A stretch of 36,765 nucleotides of DNA from Verrucomicrobiales bacterium. GTDB lineage: Bacteria > Verrucomicrobiota > Verrucomicrobiia > Limisphaerales > UBA9464. Positions 8,079-16,556 of the stretch are shown piece by piece. Within the stretch, counting starts at the first letter, position 1; each line of letters begins with the position of its first letter. The stretch is taken from the NCBI GenBank assembly GCA_005805505.1, contig SYMJ01000033.1:1-36765 (forward strand), written 5' to 3'. A program made the position numbers and the translations under genes. The notes under the pieces are model-generated. The model made no database searches. It saw only the letters and a list, made by a program, of their open reading frames with translations, and was not told where the DNA came from.

Positions 8079-11000
8079 TTAGTCGAGAAGTTCGCGAATC
8101 TCGTCCCAGCTGAGGGTTTCGGCGAAGGCCTCTTCACCGGTGAGTGTGGAGGCGATGATCTCCCGCTTGCGTTGCTGCAAGCTGACGATCTTCTCCTCGA
8201 CCGTGCCGCGGGTGATGAGCTTGTAGCTGCTTACCACGCGAGATTGACCGAAGCGGTGAGCCCGGTCGGTGGCCTGGTCTTCGACGGCCGGATTCCACCA
8301 CGGATCGAAGTGCACCACGGTGTCGGCTTGTGTGAGGTTGAGGCCCACGCCGCCCGCCTTGAGCGAAATGAGGAATACCGGAGGACCCGACGGTGACTGG
8401 AATTTCGCAACCTCGCCGGCGCGGTCCTGAGTCGAACCATCCAAGTAGCAGAACTCGACCTCGCGCTGTTTCAATTCTTCCTTCAGCAGACCCAGCATCC
8501 GGGTGAACTGACTGAAAACAAGGAGCCGGTGCCCGCCGTCGAGGCTCTGGTCGAGCAGTTCACCGAAGAGTTGTAGTTTGCCTGAATCGTCGGATGCGGA
8601 CTCAGTACCGGGGGCCGCATTGTTGTCCTTGTCGGCATCCAAAAGTCGCAAGTCACAGCAGATTTGGCGCAGGCGCAGCAATGCCGTGAGGATCACCATC
8701 CGGCTCTTAGCCAGTCCGTTGGCCTCGACCGCCGTATCGACCTGCTTGCGGGTCGCGGCCAAGACCTGCGCATACACCTTGGACTGGGCCGGTGTGAGAT
8801 CGCAGTAGGAGACGTGTTCAAGCTTGGCGGGCAGTTCTTGCAGCACGTCTTTTTTGAGACGCCGCAGCAGGAAGGGTCGGATGCGTTTGCCGAGACGGGC
8901 CATGGAGCCCTTGTCCCGCTCCTTGGAGATGGGGATTTCGTAACGGTCCTGGAAATCATCGGAGCTGCCCAGGTAGCCGGGCATGAGGAAGTCGAAGAGG
9001 CTCCAGAGATCGAGGACCGAGTTTTCCAGCGGGGTGCCCGTCAGCACCAGTCGGTGGTCCGCCGGGATGGCCTTCACGGCCTTGGCGTTTTGCGTGCTGC
9101 GGTTCTTGATGTGCTGAGCCTCGTCGAGGACCGCCGTGTCGAAGGCATAATCCCGGTGTTGCTCGATATCGCGCCGAAGGAGCGCGTAGCTGGTGATCAC
9201 CAAATCGTGAGCGGGTATTTGCGCAAAGAGTTTGTGGCGTTGCGACCCGGACAGCACTAGCACCCGGAGTTTTGGAGCAAAGCGCATGGCCTCAGCGGCC
9301 CAGTTAGTGACCAGCGAGGTGGGGCAGACAATCAGGGTGGGTCGAAGGGGTTGGGCGCCCGCCGCTGCATTGAGTGAGGCGCAATGGGCTAAGACTTGAA
9401 TGGTTTTACCCAGACCCATTTCGTCGGCTAGAATGCCTCCGAAGCCGTGGTCGCGCAGGAATCGTAGCCAGGCGACGCCCTGTTTTTGGTACGGGCGCAG
9501 GACCGACTCGAGCGCCCCCAGCGGTGGACACGGTTGCGCTGCCATTCCGGTTTGCTGGGCGACGCGTTCTCTCCAAGCCGCGGGTGCTTGGACCGCGTGA
9601 CCTTGTTCTCGCAGCGAGGCGTCCAGAAATCCTGCCTGCGCCGTCCCCATTCGGTACCGTCCGTCTCGTTGATCGGGCGAGCAGTCGAGCAGCACCTCTT
9701 GCAATTCCTCCACCGCACCGGTGTCGATGAGGATGGTTTTTCCGGAGCGGGATTTGCCCTGGCCACCCCCGAGCACCAATCGCTGAATGTCGGCGGCACT
9801 GAAGCGCTCGCCGTCTTCGGCCACGTAAGAAACCTCGAGGTCGAACCAGCGTTCCCCCGAGGGCGTGATTTGAAACCGGGGTTCCACGCGTACCAAGTTC
9901 TTGCGGGTGCTCGTCTCGAGGCGCTCCTCCAGCGACACCTCCCACTCGCGTTCCAACCTTGGATGAAGGCGTGAAAAATAGGCCAGCACACGTTCCTGGC
10001 CATTGAGCTGCCAGCGGCCCTGCGAATCGGGGCCCGAGAATCCGGCCTGTCGGAGGCGCATGAAGGCCGTGTGTTCGGCGGACAAGTCCCGAGCCGTGTA
10101 GCGACGCACGTTGGCGGGGTCGGGCATCCAGGCGGCTTCCTCGCGAGCGGTAACTCCCACGGTCATGATGCGGGCGCCGTAGCGGCATTGCAGTAAGGCC
10201 GTCAGCATGGCCAGCCCACCGGTCAACTGGAGCAGGAACTTCGGAGGGGCCGGTTCGAGCACGAAGTCTTCCGGGCGGAAATTGGCCTCAAGGCCCGGCG
10301 TTCCGGAAAGCTTGGGCCAGTCTTGGGAGAGAAAGCGGGGGACGTCCGATCGAGGCACCCGTTGGGGCGACTGCAGTACGCCTCGCAGGGCTGGAGACAA
10401 GCCCAGGGGCTGGAGCGTATTGGCGGTTAGTAGCCAGGTTTCATCGGGGCTGCTCAGCTGAGCGGCTCCTTTGACTGGAGTCTTTAGGCTCAGGCTAATC
10501 TCGCCGGACACTTCGAGGTGTGCACTCAGGGGCAAGGGCGCAGGCACCCGTGAGACCGTCAACTCGGTCTTGCGTCCGAGGGTGAGTTGGGCGTGACCGG
10601 ACAAAGAATGCAGCAGCGGCACGAGGGCGGATCCGTTGAGCTGGATCATGCCCGGAGTATCCCCGCCGGCAGCCAGTTCGGCCGCATCGAGCAGGCGCGT
10701 GTCGGCCTCCGACAATCGGAAGGGCCCGGACTGGATGAGCGCATTGAGCGGGGCGCGGCTGTTGGCGGTGACTCCCTCAAACATCACCATCACGCGATCC
10801 CGGATCATCGCTTCGGCCAGGTTGGGCGGGAAGATGACCTGGATTTCCAGCGGTTTGCCGGTCTCGGATCGACGCAGGCGGACAGGGTCTTTGTTGGAAA
10901 GCGGGGTCTTGGATCCGGGTCCGGAGGATCGACCGGCGTTGGGCGGACTTCCTGAAGCGGTCCCGGAGGACGAGCCCGCCCCGTTTCCATCCGCGGCTGG

Positions 11001-11294
11001 CACGGCTCCAGCCGGCTTTAAGTGGTGCAGGCCGACGGCAATCGAATGGGCGCACAACGTTCCCCATTCCCGCGATTGCCGGCACGAGCAGATGTTTTCG
11101 ATGTCCAGTTCATGCCGGATGACTAGCCCAGCCCGCAGCGAAGTGGCATCAGACATAACCACCCCTTTCAGCAGGGGCGGGGTCCAATTCGAGGACAGAA
11201 CCTTGCCGGTGGCGAGCAGAGCCCGGGCGTGTTTCATCACCTCCCAGCCCGCGGCCTTGGCGAAGAATGCTTCGGTCAGTTGCAAGGTGGACAC
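8079..11294 (-). CDS. SWIM zinc-finger SNF2-family DNA-dependent ATPase
   Basis: A 1071-residue Swi2/Snf2-type translocase. An N-terminal SWIM zinc finger lies near residues 69-83 (CSC, then C and H as CAH), followed by a Gly/Ser/Pro-rich linker and a long middle region of unknown fold. The ATPase core starts near 605 with LRPYQKQGVAWL, Walker A DEMGLGKT near 623-631, motif II DEAQ near 721 in place of DEAH, and motif III LTGTPLENS. The second lobe carries ISLKAGGVGLNLTQAD, FDPWWNPAVEDQA and motif VI DRAHRFGQ near 1010. Known bacterial members act on double-stranded DNA or displace RNA polymerase. The start is close behind the HAD gene (24-base gap), so the two are probably one transcript. 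The family is certain; the cellular target is unknown. Confidence 0.95.
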   Translation of the reverse strand: MSTLQLTEAFFAKAAGWEVMKHARALLATGKVLSSNWTPPLLKGVVMSDATSLRAGLVIRHELDIENICSCRQSREWGTLCAHSIAVGLHHLKPAGAVPAADGNGAGSSSGTASGSPPNAGRSSGPGSKTPLSNKDPVRLRRSETGKPLEIQVIFPPNLAEAMIRDRVMVMFEGVTANSRAPLNALIQSGPFRLSEADTRLLDAAELAAGGDTPGMIQLNGSALVPLLHSLSGHAQLTLGRKTELTVSRVPAPLPLSAHLEVSGEISLSLKTPVKGAAQLSSPDETWLLTANTLQPLGLSPALRGVLQSPQRVPRSDVPRFLSQDWPKLSGTPGLEANFRPEDFVLEPAPPKFLLQLTGGLAMLTALLQCRYGARIMTVGVTAREEAAWMPDPANVRRYTARDLSAEHTAFMRLRQAGFSGPDSQGRWQLNGQERVLAYFSRLHPRLEREWEVSLEERLETSTRKNLVRVEPRFQITPSGERWFDLEVSYVAEDGERFSAADIQRLVLGGGQGKSRSGKTILIDTGAVEELQEVLLDCSPDQRDGRYRMGTAQAGFLDASLREQGHAVQAPAAWRERVAQQTGMAAQPCPPLGALESVLRPYQKQGVAWLRFLRDHGFGGILADEMGLGKTIQVLAHCASLNAAAGAQPLRPTLIVCPTSLVTNWAAEAMRFAPKLRVLVLSGSQRHKLFAQIPAHDLVITSYALLRRDIEQHRDYAFDTAVLDEAQHIKNRSTQNAKAVKAIPADHRLVLTGTPLENSVLDLWSLFDFLMPGYLGSSDDFQDRYEIPISKERDKGSMARLGKRIRPFLLRRLKKDVLQELPAKLEHVSYCDLTPAQSKVYAQVLAATRKQVDTAVEANGLAKSRMVILTALLRLRQICCDLRLLDADKDNNAAPGTESASDDSGKLQLFGELLDQSLDGGHRLLVFSQFTRMLGLLKEELKQREVEFCYLDGSTQDRAGEVAKFQSPSGPPVFLISLKAGGVGLNLTQADTVVHFDPWWNPAVEDQATDRAHRFGQSRVVSSYKLITRGTVEEKIVSLQQRKREIIASTLTGEEAFAETLSWDEIRELLD

Positions 11295-11318
11295 GAGGCT
11301 AAGAAAACGGATTCAAGT

Positions 11319-12095
11319 TCAGAACCCGAGACGAATCAGCCCTTCCAGGGTCCCGTTCCCGGCGGTCGTGCTGGCGATCCATCCGCCTTCCGCCCGCACC
11401 TGCAGTTGCACGGCAGCCAGTGCATTCGAAGGCGAAATCAAATGATGGGCGTGTTCGCGGCGCAGCATGGGCAGGTCGTTGAGATGATCGCCGGCAGCCA
11501 CCCGTGCCTCGGGTCCGATGCCCAGGATGCGGCCCAGTTCGGACAGGGCGGTGCCCTTGCTGTAGCCCCGGTGGCTTAGGCGTATGTAGATGTCGTTGCG
11601 CACGGCGACCAGGTCGGGGTGACGTTCGCAGAAGATGTCCAACTCGGCGTGAATTTCATCCATTTGCTGGTTGGACTGAGCAATCGCACACAGGGGTGAA
11701 AAGGCATCACCGTAAAAGGTGGCTCCGTGGCGTGCCGAAAGGGATTGGATTTGTTGTTCCAGTTCTATCGCCACCGATTGGAACAAGTGTGCATGGTCTT
11801 GGGTGCAGCGGCTGTTCCACGGCTCTACCGGCACGAAGCGGTCGTGCTTCCGCTCAAAAATTTCGCGCTCAACGAGGATCAGATAATCGGGCTGCACCGA
11901 AACCCGGGCCCGGCCCAGGGTTTCCATCAGGCTGGCCATGTCGCGCCCCGTGTTAATGACCCAGTGACCACCGCGGGCCTGGAAGGCAGCGATGCGCTCC
12001 TGCAGTGCGTGCGGGATTTTTGGATCACCGAAATCGTCGTGGATGGTGCCGTCGAAATCGGTCGACAGCATCTGGAGAGAGGCACCAAGGCTCAT
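11319..12095 (-). CDS. HAD-superfamily hydrolase, Cof-like (HAD-IIB) phosphatase
   Basis: A 258-residue protein. The start at the ATG at 12095 is preferred over a longer frame to 12194, because the catalytic motif sits near the N-terminus as in the family. Motif I is STDFDGT (nucleophile Asp and acid/base Asp), motif II is INTGRD, the conserved lysine is in GYSKGTALSEL, and motif IV is AGDHLNDLPML. A C2-type cap domain lies between motifs II and III, so it belongs to the Cof/SPP-like group that dephosphorylates sugar phosphates or similar small molecules. It is transcribed ahead of the SNF2 gene with 24 bases between them; a functional link is not obvious. Confidence 0.9.
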   Translation of the reverse strand: MSLGASLQMLSTDFDGTIHDDFGDPKIPHALQERIAAFQARGGHWVINTGRDMASLMETLGRARVSVQPDYLILVEREIFERKHDRFVPVEPWNSRCTQDHAHLFQSVAIELEQQIQSLSARHGATFYGDAFSPLCAIAQSNQQMDEIHAELDIFCERHPDLVAVRNDIYIRLSHRGYSKGTALSELGRILGIGPEARVAAGDHLNDLPMLRREHAHHLISPSNALAAVQLQVRAEGGWIASTTAGNGTLEGLIRLGF

Positions 12096-12336
12096 GCGTG
12101 GGTTGAGACTGGAGTTGCCAGTGCCATCGGGCAAGGGCAGGTCCGCAGAATGGCGGGGAAGGCGGGGACCCAGATCTCGAAGCGCTCGCCTCAAGTTTCG
12201 CCCCTCCCGTCAGGCACTGCATCGAAAGGACAACCGATAGAGGGTGGACTCAACGTTCTAAGCCGGAGGTCGAAGTTTCGGGGTCCGCAGTTGTGGCCAA
12301 GGTTCAAGAAGGTTACCAGTGAGTCCGCTCTAATTT

Positions 12337-12801
12337 ATGTCCAGCCACCAGGATCAGTTTGACGATGCCATGTTCGACTACTCGACCGGCGAGTACGCGG
12401 TCGCCATTTCGAAATTGCAGGCAATCCTTGCAGAGGATCCCGACCACTTTGATGCGCGCCTGGGTTTGGCCATGAGTCATTACCGCTTGGGCGATTACCC
12501 GACGGCCATTGCCGAAGGGCATCGTGCCGAGAAGCTCAAGCCCAACGAGCAGTTGGTGCATACCAATTTGTCGCTCTTCTACATGAAGTCGGGCGACAAG
12601 CAGACCGCCGAGAAGCATGGTCTGCAGGCTCGTATTGCATCATGGAAAGGCAATATGGCCGCTCCGGGAACTGAACCTGCCCCGGAAGAAGACGCCGACC
12701 TCCGCATGGCTCAACCCAAGGCCCAAGCCTTCAAGCTGCCCGAAAAGTTCCCCGACATGCCCTGGAAGAAAAACACCCGCCCGGGCGGTGACCAGCACTG
12801 A
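12337..12801 (+). CDS. Small tetratricopeptide-repeat protein
   Basis: A 154-residue soluble protein. Two TPR units are visible: residues about 8-41 (FDYSTGEYAVAISKLQAIL, then DPDHFDARLGLAM) and 42-75 (YRLGDYPTAIAEGHRAEKL, then KPNEQLVHTNLSLFY). A third half-unit follows at YMKSGDKQTAEKHG. The C-terminal 50 residues are Pro/Lys-rich and end in PDMPWKKNTRPGGDQH. TPRs form a superhelix used for protein binding; the partner is not evident. It is divergently placed from the HAD-SNF2 unit, with 240 bases between that could hold both promoters, and precedes a pseudopilin gene by 80 bases. Confidence 0.85.
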   Translation: MSSHQDQFDDAMFDYSTGEYAVAISKLQAILAEDPDHFDARLGLAMSHYRLGDYPTAIAEGHRAEKLKPNEQLVHTNLSLFYMKSGDKQTAEKHGLQARIASWKGNMAAPGTEPAPEEDADLRMAQPKAQAFKLPEKFPDMPWKKNTRPGGDQH

Positions 12802-12825
12802 ACCAGTCCGAGCCGAGGGGTCGGG

Positions 12826-12839
12826 TTGACAAAACCAAG
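12826..12839 (+). promoter_or_regulatory. TTGACAAAACCAAG motif upstream of pseudopilin gene
   Basis: Matches the motif at 5145-5158 (minus strand) at 13 of 14 positions and lies 45 bases before the ATG at 12884. TTGACA is a perfect -35 consensus, but no matching -10 box is seen 16-18 bases further. It is suggestive only. Confidence 0.35.
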
Positions 12840-12883
12840 GGTGAGGTTCTTGATGAGGTTATTCCCCTAAGCCCAACTATCCC

Positions 12884-13681
12884 ATGCCTGTGATACGCCC
12901 AAACCTCTCGTTTCGGAATGCGTTCACGTTGATCGAGTTGTTGGTCGTGATCGCGATCATCGCTATTTTAGCGGGCATGCTCCTGCCGGCTCTAGCCAAG
13001 GCCAAGTATCGGGGCAGCCGGATCGTCTGTGTGAACAACATCCGCAGCCAGTACCTGCCGCAAATTCTCTACGCCGACGACAACCGCGGGAAGTTTCAGC
13101 AGCATGACGACGGAAGCCCGGACTACCACCGCACGGGCGGTCGAAAAGACAGCATCGTTGATTCGTTGAAGGGCAAGTACTTGCAGGAGACCCGAGTCCT
13201 GATTTGCCCCGTCACCGCCAAGACCTTTGGCAAGCTGTGGCTCAACTACGCGAGCATGACCAACTTCGCCGACGCCTCCACCAAGGACTACGGCGGGTGG
13301 GACACCCCTGCATCGATGGTGTACACGCCTTATATGTGGTTCGCGAATTTCCCGAGCATGAAGTTTCAGTCGCTCAGCGGCAGCAAAGATCCCGCGGCGG
13401 CCGACATCGAGCCGGCCTGGCCCACGAAGTCTGATGAATGTGATTCCTCGAGGGCCTTCATTACCCACCGTGTGAGCGATACCCCGGGTTCCGTCACCTG
13501 GGATGTCGGTCACCTCGGCCGCTTCAACGCCCCCAAGGTGAGTCGGCTCTTCCTGGAGTTTTCGCTGACTCCGGATCAGCCGGTCGGTCAGGCCGATGGT
13601 AGCGTGATCGTTCGACCGAAGTCGCAAATCAAGGGCCGTGCGGTCGGTGGTCCGGGCGGCAACACGGTTTATTGGTATTAG
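12884..13681 (+). CDS. Pseudopilin-like protein with type IV prepilin leader
   Basis: A 265-residue protein with a short leader ([13 protein letters not shown]) before [12 protein letters not shown] and the helix [13 protein letters not shown], then the standard [12 protein letters not shown] segment and a cysteine in VLICPVT. As in the second copy, the residue before the phenylalanine is alanine rather than glycine. Unlike the first copy, no H-X9-DG or FADGH signature is seen; the C-terminus is instead [11 protein letters not shown]. It may be a divergent subtype or have lost the motif. It follows the TPR gene on the same strand by 80 bases. Likely exported, retained in the inner membrane and processed by a prepilin peptidase encoded elsewhere. 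Confidence 0.88.
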   Translation: MPVIRPNLSFRNAFTLIELLVVIAIIAILAGMLLPALAKAKYRGSRIVCVNNIRSQYLPQILYADDNRGKFQQHDDGSPDYHRTGGRKDSIVDSLKGKYLQETRVLICPVTAKTFGKLWLNYASMTNFADASTKDYGGWDTPASMVYTPYMWFANFPSMKFQSLSGSKDPAAADIEPAWPTKSDECDSSRAFITHRVSDTPGSVTWDVGHLGRFNAPKVSRLFLEFSLTPDQPVGQADGSVIVRPKSQIKGRAVGGPGGNTVYWY

Positions 13682-13781
13682 GCCGAGAGGTTGGCCTCGT
13701 AAACAAGGGTAACGCATCCAGAGGGCGTCCGCGTCTGGGTCCTTGGCGGCGGTCGGGCATCGCGCCATAATCCCGCCTCTC

Positions 13782-15074
13782 ATGCGCATTACCCGACTTG
13801 AAGTTCGCGATATTCGCTTTCCGACGTCCAAAGGCTTGGACGGTTCGGATGCGATGAATCCGGATCCAGATTATTCCTCGGCCTACGTGATCTTGCACAC
13901 GGACACCGAATGGAAGGGATACGGGTCTACCTTTACTATCGGCCGGGGCAACGACGTGGTTTGCGCCGCGGTCATGGCCCATGAACACCTCGTGGTGGGT
14001 CTCACGCTGGAGGAGTTTCGTGCAACTCCGGGCGCGGTGTGGCGGCGACTCAATGGCGACTCGCAACTGCGCTGGATCGGGCCGGACAAGGGGGCCATTC
14101 ACTTGGCGCTGGCCGCCATCGTCAATGCCCTGTGGGACTTGTACGCTCGCCATGCGGGAATGCCGGTTTGGAAGCTGGTGAGCGGGTTCACGCCCGAAGA
14201 GTTCGTGGCCTGCGTGGATTTCCGCTACCTGACCGATGCCCTGACGCCGGCCGAGGCTCTTGACTTGCTGCGCCGCGCCGAACCAGGCAAGGCCGAGCGC
14301 ATCGCCCGGCTCGAGCGCGAGGGATATCCCGCTTACACCACCAGCGCCGGATGGCTGGGTTACCCGGACGACAAAATTCGCCGCCTGTGCCGCGAGGCGG
14401 TGGCTGAGGGATGGAACCACATTAAGGTCAAGGTGGGTCGCGACCTACCGGACGACATTCGCCGCCTCGGCATCATCCGCGAGGAAATCGGCTGGGATCG
14501 CAAGCTGATGGTCGATGCCAACCAGGTCTGGGATGTGCCGCAGGCCATCGAATGGATGCAGTCGCTGGCCGCGTTCAAACCGTGGTGGATCGAGGAGCCG
14601 ACTTCGCCCGACGACGTGCTCGGCCATGCTGCCATTGCGCGGGCCATGGAGCCGCTGGGCATTGGCGTGGCCACGGGCGAGCACGGCATGAACCGGATCC
14701 TCTTCAAGCAGTTGCTGCAGGCTCGGGCTATTTCGTTCTGCCAAATCGACTCCTGCCGTTTGGGGGGCGTGAACGAGAACCTCGCGGTGCTGCTCTTGGC
14801 GGCGAAGTTCGGTGTGCCGGTGTGCCCGCATGCGGGTGGGGTCGGGTTGTGCGAGTTCGTTCAGCACATGAGCATGATCGATTTCACCTCGGTCAGCGGC
14901 AGCTGGGACGGACGGGTGTGCGAGTTCGTGGATCATCTGCACGAGCACTTCACTGATCCTTGCCGCATCCGCTCTGGCCGCTACCTGGCCCCAGAGAAAG
15001 CGGGCTACAGCACCGAGATGCACGCCGAGACTCTCGCTCGCTATGAGTTTCCCAGCGGCACCGAGTGGCGATGA
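13782..15074 (+). CDS. L-fuconate dehydratase (enolase superfamily)
   Basis: A 430-residue member of the mandelate racemase/enolase superfamily that dehydrates L-fuconate to 2-keto-3-deoxy-L-fuconate in L-fucose breakdown. The start at the ATG at 13782 gives [16 protein letters not shown], the characteristic FucD beginning; an upstream TTG is rejected. Catalytic elements in order are KVK near 215-217 (base), metal ligands in VDANQ (D245), IEEPTSPDD (near 271) and GEHG (near 300), and [11 protein letters not shown] with His about 350 as the second catalytic residue. Length and motif spacing match characterised L-fuconate dehydratases closely. No other fucose gene is adjacent, so the pathway must be encoded elsewhere or the enzyme acts on a related sugar acid. 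Confidence 0.9.
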   Translation: MRITRLEVRDIRFPTSKGLDGSDAMNPDPDYSSAYVILHTDTEWKGYGSTFTIGRGNDVVCAAVMAHEHLVVGLTLEEFRATPGAVWRRLNGDSQLRWIGPDKGAIHLALAAIVNALWDLYARHAGMPVWKLVSGFTPEEFVACVDFRYLTDALTPAEALDLLRRAEPGKAERIARLEREGYPAYTTSAGWLGYPDDKIRRLCREAVAEGWNHIKVKVGRDLPDDIRRLGIIREEIGWDRKLMVDANQVWDVPQAIEWMQSLAAFKPWWIEEPTSPDDVLGHAAIARAMEPLGIGVATGEHGMNRILFKQLLQARAISFCQIDSCRLGGVNENLAVLLLAAKFGVPVCPHAGGVGLCEFVQHMSMIDFTSVSGSWDGRVCEFVDHLHEHFTDPCRIRSGRYLAPEKAGYSTEMHAETLARYEFPSGTEWR

Positions 15075-15126
15075 CGTCGGGGTAGAGCGGGGGGCTGTGT
15101 AACACGATTTTTCGAACAGTCCAAAC

Positions 15127-15140
15127 TACGATTAATCGTA
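15127..15140. promoter_or_regulatory. Palindrome TACGATTAATCGTA, copy 1 of 2
   Basis: A perfect 14-bp palindrome, 44 bases before the ATPase start at 15184. It lies within a longer direct repeat (CCAAACTACGATT-ATCGTAAA-TGGT) shared with copy 2. The copies start 32 bp apart, about three helical turns, so a protein could bind both on one DNA face. Likely an operator; the binding protein is unknown. Confidence 0.6.
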
Positions 15141-15158
15141 AAATGGTGTTTACCAAAC

Positions 15159-15172
15159 TACGATTTATCGTA
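15159..15172. promoter_or_regulatory. Palindrome TACGATTTATCGTA, copy 2 of 2
   Basis: Differs from copy 1 at one position, so its centre is no longer perfectly symmetric. It is flanked by ACCAA and TTGGT, which extend the dyad to 28 bp. It ends 11 bases before the ATPase ATG at 15184 and occupies the place where a ribosome-binding site would be. Binding here would block transcription or translation of the gene. Confidence 0.6.
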
Positions 15173-15183
15173 AATTGGTTTCA

Positions 15184-16392
15184 ATGAACGATCGTCGCCG
15201 AATCTATGATTCCATCCTGGAGATCCATCTGGAGACCTATCGGCAGATGGCCTTCGTCAGCGGTCCCCGGCAGGTGGGCAAGACCACGGTTTGTCGGCAT
15301 GGGGCAGAGTCCTATTTTAACTGGGACGCGGCCGACGACCGGCGTCTGATCCAGAAGGGAGCGACGGCCGTGGCCGCAGCCATCGGAGCCGACAAAGCTC
15401 GCGCCGGTCGCCCCAAGGTAGTCTTCGATGAGATCCACAAAGACCGCCGTTGGAAGGCCTTCCTCAAGGGTTTTTTCGATGTTCATGCCGATCGGAAGAA
15501 ACTCGGCGTGGTGGTCACCGGCAGCGCCCGGCTCAATGTCTATCGCCGGGGAGGGGACAGCCTCATGGGGCGATACTTCCTCTACCGAATGCATCCCTTC
15601 AGCGTGGCCGAATGCCTGCGCACCGACACGCCCACCGAGGTGCTTTCGCCGCCTGTGAGGATCAGCGATGACGACTGGAACGCCCTGCTGCGTCATGGCG
15701 GGTTCCCGGAACCTTTTCTGACGCGGTCGCCGGCCTTCACCCGCAAATGGGCGCGACTTCGACTCGACCAGCTCACGGGCGAGGATCTTCGCGACCTCGG
15801 AGCCTTCCGCGATCTGGCTGGTTTGGATCAGTTGGCACGCATCCTCTCGGAGCGATCCTCTGTTCAACTCAACTTCTCCGAGTTGGCTCGCGACCTTCAG
15901 GTTACCGCCGAGACCTCAAACCGTTGGATCGCCGCTCTGGAACAATTGCATCTGGGGTTCACGCTGAGGCCCTGGTCCAAGGACATCGCCAACTCCCTGC
16001 GAAAGGAACCCCGGTGGTTTCTGCGCGATTGGTCGGGCGTTGAAGATGTAGGTCGCCGCGCCGAGACCTTCGTGGGCTGCCACCTGCTCAAAGCGGTCGA
16101 GGCGTGGACTGACCTCGGGTTGGGCACGTTCGAGTTGGCTTATCTTCGCACCAAACAGGGGCAGGAGGTCGACTTCGTGGTCGTGCGCGACCGGAAGCCT
16201 TGGTGTCTCGTCGAGGTCAAGAATGGCGCCACCGAACTTTCGCCCTCCCTAGCCTTCTTCCAGCAACGGACCGGGGCTCCCTACGCCTTCCAGGTGGAAT
16301 TGGACGCGCCGTATGTGCCCGTCGATTGCTTCAAACACCATGGGCTTCCGTTGCGCGTGCCGGCCCGTACCTTTCTTAGTCAGTGGGTTTGA
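15184..16392 (+). CDS. AAA-type ATPase with DUF4143 C-terminal domain
   Basis: A 402-residue ATPase of the widespread AAA_14/DUF4143 group. Walker A is GPRQVGKTT at residues 27-35, Walker B VVFDEIHKD near 80, and sensor-1-like VVTGSAR follows. A winged-helix-like part lies around 225-260 (FSELARDLQVTAETSNRWIAAL). The DUF4143 end has the PD-(D/E)XK nuclease-like arrangement EVDFVV then LVEVKNG. The role of the family is not settled. The ATG at 15184 is preferred to a TTG three codons earlier. No Shine-Dalgarno is visible; two near-identical palindromes precede the start instead. The gene stands alone between metabolic genes, consistent with a mobile or accessory unit. Confidence 0.92.
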   Translation: MNDRRRIYDSILEIHLETYRQMAFVSGPRQVGKTTVCRHGAESYFNWDAADDRRLIQKGATAVAAAIGADKARAGRPKVVFDEIHKDRRWKAFLKGFFDVHADRKKLGVVVTGSARLNVYRRGGDSLMGRYFLYRMHPFSVAECLRTDTPTEVLSPPVRISDDDWNALLRHGGFPEPFLTRSPAFTRKWARLRLDQLTGEDLRDLGAFRDLAGLDQLARILSERSSVQLNFSELARDLQVTAETSNRWIAALEQLHLGFTLRPWSKDIANSLRKEPRWFLRDWSGVEDVGRRAETFVGCHLLKAVEAWTDLGLGTFELAYLRTKQGQEVDFVVVRDRKPWCLVEVKNGATELSPSLAFFQQRTGAPYAFQVELDAPYVPVDCFKHHGLPLRVPARTFLSQWV

Positions 16393-16479
16393 ATTGAAGA
16401 CTCGGAGAGATCCTTTGGTAGCTGGGGTAGAGTTCGAGAGAGTAGTGAGAAATCTGGGAACAAGCGCGAACAGACTGTG

Positions 16480-16502
16480 GGAACAGGCGCTCTTGCACCC
16501 GG
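16480..16502. repeat. 23-bp dispersed intergenic repeat, copy 1
   Basis: Bases GGAACAGGCGCTCTTGCACC plus CGG. It matches 21 of 23 positions of a segment at 24101-24123. Both copies lie between genes, just after a stop codon, on the same strand. They may be remnants of a genome-wide intergenic element. Confidence 0.4.
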
Positions 16503-16556
16503 CCGCGAGCATTCCCTAATCTCGCCCTCATTCCGGGACTGGCCCGGCTCATCACC

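Noticed and set aside
9406-10188. A 260-codon minus-strand frame inside the SNF2 gene
   Set aside because: Same strand but another frame, Arg/Gly/Pro-rich and without motifs; the SNF2 frame is continuous through here.
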